A stretch of DNA of 64,000 nucleotides, taken from contig QVOM02000042.1 of NCBI GenBank assembly GCA_003586115.2, positions 71,174,101 through 71,238,100 on the forward strand. The letters are read 5' to 3'. Source of the stretch: Salvator merianae (lineage: Eukaryota; Chordata; Lepidosauria; Squamata; Teiidae). The number at the start of each line of letters is the position of its first letter. The stretch's first letter is position 1. Both the position numbers and the translations under genes were made by a program. The notes beneath the pieces are model-generated. The model was not told where the DNA came from and did not search any database. It saw nothing but the letters and a program-made list of their open reading frames with translations. Shown here piece after piece: positions 58,803 to 64,000 of the stretch.

Positions 58803-61800
58803 CTGTAAGACAACACATTATGAAATTTAAGCAAAAGCAAATGTAAACAGGTTTTCAGACTTTCACAGATAGGGTACAGACATATACCATTATTCTAGAG
58901 ACAGGAAGCCACTGAGGTAACACAGGTTTAGTATGAAGGCTAATATTTAATGGTTTCTAAATGAATATCCCAGTGTGCATTTAAGTGCTCTAATCCTTCA
59001 GGCTATGTAGGAAAAAAGTCAATTTAAATTTGCAGTTTCCTAGGAAAAAATGTAAAGATGCCCTCAATCCATACTTGAGTCTCTGTAGGGTTTTTTTTTT
59101 TGGCAACAATACAGAAATGATCTGTTACTGCCCTTTTTAAAAATTTCCTAGTCTACAATCCTGGGGCTTCCTGGTTAGCTCCTCATTCAAAAACGTACCA
59201 TATCCAACCTTGTTTAGTTTTTTGAGATCAGCTAAAGTAGTCTAAGTGCTGCCACCTGGTGCAGCAATCTCCTAGAATTACTGTTGTACAAAAACAGGAG
59301 CAGCTAAAAGGACAGATACAGTTCTCTGCAGTCTGTTTTATCCCCTGAAGTTCCCAATATTTTAAGCAGCACTGTCAAGGAGAAAAAAAAAACAACAGGC
59401 AAATTGGGCTACACAACAAGAATACAAATTGAACTGATGCATGAGCAACATAAGTTTTGTCCACCAACACCACTGGAGGGTTGTTGAATGCAGGGTGGGT
59501 TTACTATGAAATATTAACAAAGCTTAAGTTTTAGGGCTCATAGTCCACACTGCTGAAAAATCTCAGAGGCTACTGTCTGAGAAGGTTTTAAAAAATAATA
59601 ATAATATTAATAATATAGTGTAATTCAGTACAAAATAATAGTTAAAATAAAAATTAAAAGCATATTAAAGTATCATGTAGGCTACCTGTAAATGAAAAAA
59701 ATGTTCAAAATGAAGATACTTCATTCTAAATATATTTAATATAAAATAATTATAAATAATTTAAAACACTATTAGCATTTATGACACCACTGAAGATGAT
59801 ATCAATGGTTATTCAGACCCTGTGGCTGATTATAAAGGGGACCCCATAACAGTTCAAGGTTAAGGGCCCCCAAAATGCAAACTCTCCACAGGGTGAATGG
59901 CAAATACAGCCCCCAAACCGAAAAGGGAAAATACTGAAATATTCTACTCTTATATAACAAAGTGTGTAGGAAGGCATATATCTTGGTCCATGCGTGTGCT
60001 ACAAATAATGTTGTTGTTGCTTTTTCCAAGTGAAAGCACTGGAACCAGTTTGCATTTCCATGCATATGCAAAGCCTATAAACCTTAAGTGGAAAATACCC
60101 ACTCACCATTCCACAGATTAAGATCCCAAGATTATTTAAGGAAGCTATGGTTGTTTTTACATCTGAAATGAGCTTCTTCCTGGGAAAACCACCTTTGTGA
60201 CCAGGGCGTTGCCCCTGCCAGGCAACTGTTATTTACATATCAGATAGACTATTCACAGAACAACCTGAAGTGTAACGCAAGCAGCAAGATTTTAATGATT
60301 TTTGACTGAGATTAAAATCCTGAGAATTTAATCTCTAAACACAAAACATGGCTTTCTGGCATCTGAGGGCATATATCTCAGTTATATCTTTGACAGGCAT
60401 GCAAGTATTACACTTTGGTACCATGTCTGTGCCAGAACCACACTCCAAATGGTCCTAGATCAGCTAGGACCTTATCAGCTATCTCTTATCCATTCTGCAA
60501 TAAGACAGCCTAGTTCAGGACATATAAAGTTTTAACGGTCTTCACACAGAGGGCTGGGAGAGGTACTTTTGTAGAGGTTGGGACCAGGAGCACCAAGGCC
60601 TCTCTGAGGACTGCTAAACTGTTGCAGCCTAGGCCAGCACGGGGATGCTTTACAGTCACTTCACACCCTTTTTGCAATTACAAGCCATGCTGTATGGTTG
60701 AAACTCTGGAGTTGCATCCAGACGTCACTTATTTATTCCGCTATATTCCCGGGAGTGCTTTATTCTGTTATAACGGCTGTAGCCTAGCTGTTTGAGGTGG
60801 TCACAACTTGTCACAGCCTGCCATATGGCCTTCAGAGTTTGAATCATGGAGACAGAACACTCAAGAGAATGAAAAATCCTGCTGTCCCACAAGGTTTCCG
60901 TGTCTGCTACCTCAGAGCAGAATTCGAGGTTTGAGGAATATTTATCTGCCCCAGCTTGGAGGAGACCCTCAGTTGTGCCCAATTCTACATTTAGGTACTA
61001 GCTCAATTCACTTCTTGCATCACCTTTGTTTCCCATTAGCCCTGCCACAGAAACAGCAGTGGGTTGCTTCTGGGAAGGCAGTGGGAATGGGATAGGCTCC
61101 AGATGGAAACCACTCTCTGATCTCACTGAACCATTATGAACTGAAACACAGCTCTATGACAGCAAAGGGAGACTCTCAGCTGTAGCTTCATGCCACACCC
61201 ATGGTAACACAGTTTAGCATTATATGGACAAACTTTGGCATACAGCAGATTCATATGCTACCTCTTTCACACAACTGAGAAGTCTTGAATTTCAGAAAAT
61301 CCCAGTTTAATTTTATGCTCAAACCAAAATACCTTTTTGTTGTTGTTAAAAAAATATATTGTTTAATGACTCATTGCTAGAACTCTAAGCTGAAAATGAG
61401 AATAAACAGAATTCTGCCTCCTGGATACACAGGAGAATGAGAGGCGTTACAGGGAACACTTCAAGCTGAAATTCATTCATTCAATGCTAACCATTGAGTT
61501 GCGATCAGACATGCTTAAAGAGGTGCTCTCTGGGTGAATTTGAGACTCTAGGGACAAATATTTTTTTCCTAAATTCACCTTACCTCACCTCAAAGCCTGA
61601 AAATGGGTGCCTCTTCCTCATCCGAGGCAAAATACACAGACTAGTTGATTGGGTGGGAAGGTACATAAGCACGAAGGAGGGAAATGTAGCTAATCACAGC
61701 ATGGGAACAAATGCTGTGGGCAAGCAACCAGTCAGGGCCATGGAAAACCAAGCAGATGTGTGGCCATTCACTGACGAACAGTCATTATCAAGGAAGCCAT

Positions 61801-62514
61801 TGCCAGATCTTGAGGAAACGAACACTGAGTGAGGAAAAAAGAGGTAGGTTTATTTGTTCAACTGTTTGGCTTTTTTTGTGCATCAGCAGAAGGGACACTT
61901 TTTCTTAAAGGGGTGACCAAAAAAAGCCTTGTCTGATCACACCCTTGGTTTAGCATTATTTATGAATCCGGCCAGCACACAGAACTGCATCAGCAGGACT
62001 AGCTACCTGAGCTCTACATTCAGCTGGGATTCAGCAGGTTAGCCTAACAATACGCAAGGCCTTTACAAGGCCTTGTCTGGTCCTTGGTGTGGATTAAAGG
62101 CAGTAGTGTGCAGATGCCATCCTCTGTGCTGCTTTCATGTCACTCTTTTGCTGTGTGTGGATGGAGCCAAAACAGAACAGGCAGAAGAAAGGAGAAGCCT
62201 CTTCATATCCAAAGTCAATAACAGTGCCAAGGAGACCTTAGCTTTGAAATCAGCGAGGAAGACTAAGAAAGGAAAGAAACTGCTGTACTTCAAAAAAGTA
62301 GTAGAAGAAATGAGAGAAGGGGAGGGGGTGTAATTGAGCTGCAATGTTTAATTGACTTAGAGCTTATTGGCAAACTAAGTCACTGGTTGAGCCTGTAGCT
62401 CCTCAGCTGCCAAAGAGAATGTGCATCTGGACGCTAGTAATGAGAAATCTCCTGGGGGTGGAAATGGAGGAAGAACACCAACCATAAATACAAAATGTGA
62501 AAACATATCCTTAC
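58803..62514 (-). other. ZNF462: ZNF462 intron 3
   Basis: 3.7 kb of intron. No transposon could be named with confidence. An AAT-rich patch lies at 59590-59640. A 'gcatccagacgtcactta' word near 60716 may mark an unclassified element related to the one near 41240. A small perfect inverted repeat CAAGGCCTT lies at 62053-62073. The rest looks unique. Confidence 0.8.
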
Positions 62515-64000
62515 CCTCTCTTGTTTGAAATCTACAAAAGCACCATCTGCATATTTCTGCTTGCTCAGAAGCTGCTTCCTCCTCTCTTGACGTTTGGCAC
62601 GCTTCTGGAATTCCTCATTGTGACTGCTCAAGTGTGAGGTCAACTCTGCTGTGCTATGCAGTTTACTATCGCAGTGCCTGCACTGGAAGATGGGGTTCTG
62701 GAAACGGGAGCCACTTCCCAGTATGGTAAAGTCTCTCTTCAAGTCCTTGCTGTGATGATCTGTGTAATGCATGCACAGGAGCTCAGCCGTGCTGAAGGAA
62801 AGTTTGAAACACTTGACACATCGGAAAGGAAGCCATTCCATTTCAGGAGTCTCTGCATCCACCTCGGGCTTTTCAAAATCATTCCTCTCCTCCTGGGGAG
62901 ACAGCTGCTTTTCATATTCATCTGCATATACGGCAGTGAAATAACCCCCTAGCTTGCTTGCATGCTGTTTCTTAGGGAACACTCCAGGATGCCGTTTCAT
63001 GTAGTGGGATACAATTCCTTTTTTACTGAAGGACTGGAAGGAACAGAGAGAGCACTTCTTCTTCTCTACTGCCCTTCGCAGCTCCTCACTTAATTGAGGA
63101 GAATCTTCTTTTGGGGGTGATGGAATGATCACTTTATTGGGTTTGTCACTCACAGTCCTCGAGGCTGCGAGGCAGTGTGTGTAGTACGCATCAATGTCAT
63201 GACGCTTTTGATAATGTGCAGCCAAACCTTTTCGAATAGGGTTCGTGTAGGAGCACAAAGCACATTTGAAGAGATTGTTCTTCCCTTCCGGTTGTGCTCG
63301 AACATTGTTGTGTTTGATGCGATAGTGCCTGGCTATGCCCTTCCTAGTGGAACAAAAATACTTACAGAGCTGACAACGGAATACAGTATGAGACACCAAA
63401 TGGGAACTTGGGAAATGTGAAGGAGGTACTGAATCATCTCCAATAATCTCCTCTGGGGCAAATTCTGGAGAGGGCTTAACTTCAGTGACTATTTCGGGTT
63501 CAATAGAGGCAGGCAGTTTAGGAGGAGACTGTGCAAACACATCAAATTCAGGCTGGTTGTGGTATTTCTCATAATGAATTTTGAGTTTCTCTAAAGTGCC
63601 ATGAGTATAGGGGCACAATTTACACCTGTAAGCACCATACCCTTGTTTGAAAATCCTGCTGGTTTCCTCTACATCATTTTGGTTCATGTCAGTAGGTTGT
63701 TCTACATCATGAACAAAATCCTCTGCAGTGACCTTTACCAAGGGGTGTCGTTTCTGGTAGTGTGTGAGGACACCATGAATGCGTGTATTAATGTACGGAC
63801 AGTGTCTACATTTATACACTGCTCCTGGGTTAATATCTATATCCTGTGCAAAATCTGCAGCTTTAACTTTCATCCCAGGATGTTTTTTGCCATAATGGGT
63901 CAGAAGTCCATGCAAATTGTTGTATTCTGACTGGCATACTGTACATTGGTACGGTGTTGATGAGATTGCAGGGTTTGCAGAGGTGAGCTGAATTGCTTTG
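62515..64000 (-). CDS. ZNF462: ZNF462 large central exon, 3' part (exon 3 by human numbering)
   Basis: ZNF462 is a large nuclear C2H2 zinc finger protein linked to chromatin and to neural and pluripotency gene control; the mouse ortholog (Zfpip) binds PBX1. The open frame runs 495 codons from 63999 with no stop, and continues past the window edge. Numbering from the first full codon, eight C2H2 fingers are visible with Cys/Cys/His/His at 19/22/35/40, 64/67/80/85, 126/129/142/147, 209/212/225/230, 246/249/262/267, 316/319/332/337, 394/397/411/415-416 and 440/443/456/460. Many share a His-Tyr-x-x-x-His end, typical of this protein. A very basic stretch (KRAKRQERRKQLL) follows at about 466-478 and may be a nuclear localisation signal. 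The exon ends in phase 0 after GAG AGG at the donor GTAAGG (62514-62509). Spacer peptides such as VKAADFAQDIDINPGAVYKC match my memory of human ZNF462 closely. Frame and identity are near certain. Confidence 0.97.

Noticed and set aside
1..64000. CRISPR arrays, bacterial operons, integrated phage or retroviral proviruses
   Set aside because: No spaced direct repeats, no operon-like gene packing, and no LTR pair or gag/pol-type frame was seen; the reverse transcriptase pieces are LINE-type.

Overview
The window is vertebrate nuclear DNA, most likely from a squamate reptile (lizard, gecko or snake). It holds one protein-coding gene on the minus strand, an ortholog of ZNF462 (zinc finger protein 462), spread over almost the whole 64 kb. 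The squamate call is an inference from the repeats: L2/CR1-superfamily LINE fragments, tRNA-derived SINEs of a type common in squamates, and many PIF/Harbinger-like and hAT-like non-autonomous DNA elements. The species cannot be fixed from the sequence alone.

Reading the gene 5' to 3' means reading from position 64000 down. The window opens inside the large central exon (64000-62515) and continues through seven exons at 58802-58638, 55930-55647, 48149-48031, 42864-42673, 13572-13317, 10092-9956 and 2228-2005. All have GT donors and AG acceptors, and their phases join without a break. Together they encode 954 codons with 18 or 19 C2H2 zinc fingers. The first two thirds of the protein lie above 64000. 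The last part (an acidic/serine-rich linker, a final finger and the C-terminus in human ZNF462) should lie below position 1, because no exon for it was found in 1-2004. Exon numbers 3 to 10 follow the human gene as I remember it.

The rest is intron, about 61 kb, and it is repeat-rich. The largest intron (13573-42672, 29.1 kb) carries a dense cluster of transposon debris between 29.8 and 38.2 kb. Examples are a 121-bp hAT MITE with a perfect 8-bp target duplication, followed 16 bp later by a 180-bp palindromic Harbinger-like MITE, and a LINE nested inside another MITE. A second 180-bp palindromic copy at 53310-53489 has a clean TAA duplication. No prokaryotic system, CRISPR array, tRNA gene or second functional gene was seen.

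The most useful observations are these: a complete exon set for this part of ZNF462, including a 137-bp exon (10092-9956) that a simple ATG-to-stop search would miss; a NAGNAG acceptor plus an in-frame internal alternative acceptor in the 55.6-55.9 kb exon; several long palindromes in the pre-mRNA; a MITE family whose subterminal hairpins differ in sequence but keep their pairing; and a 5S rRNA-derived fragment.
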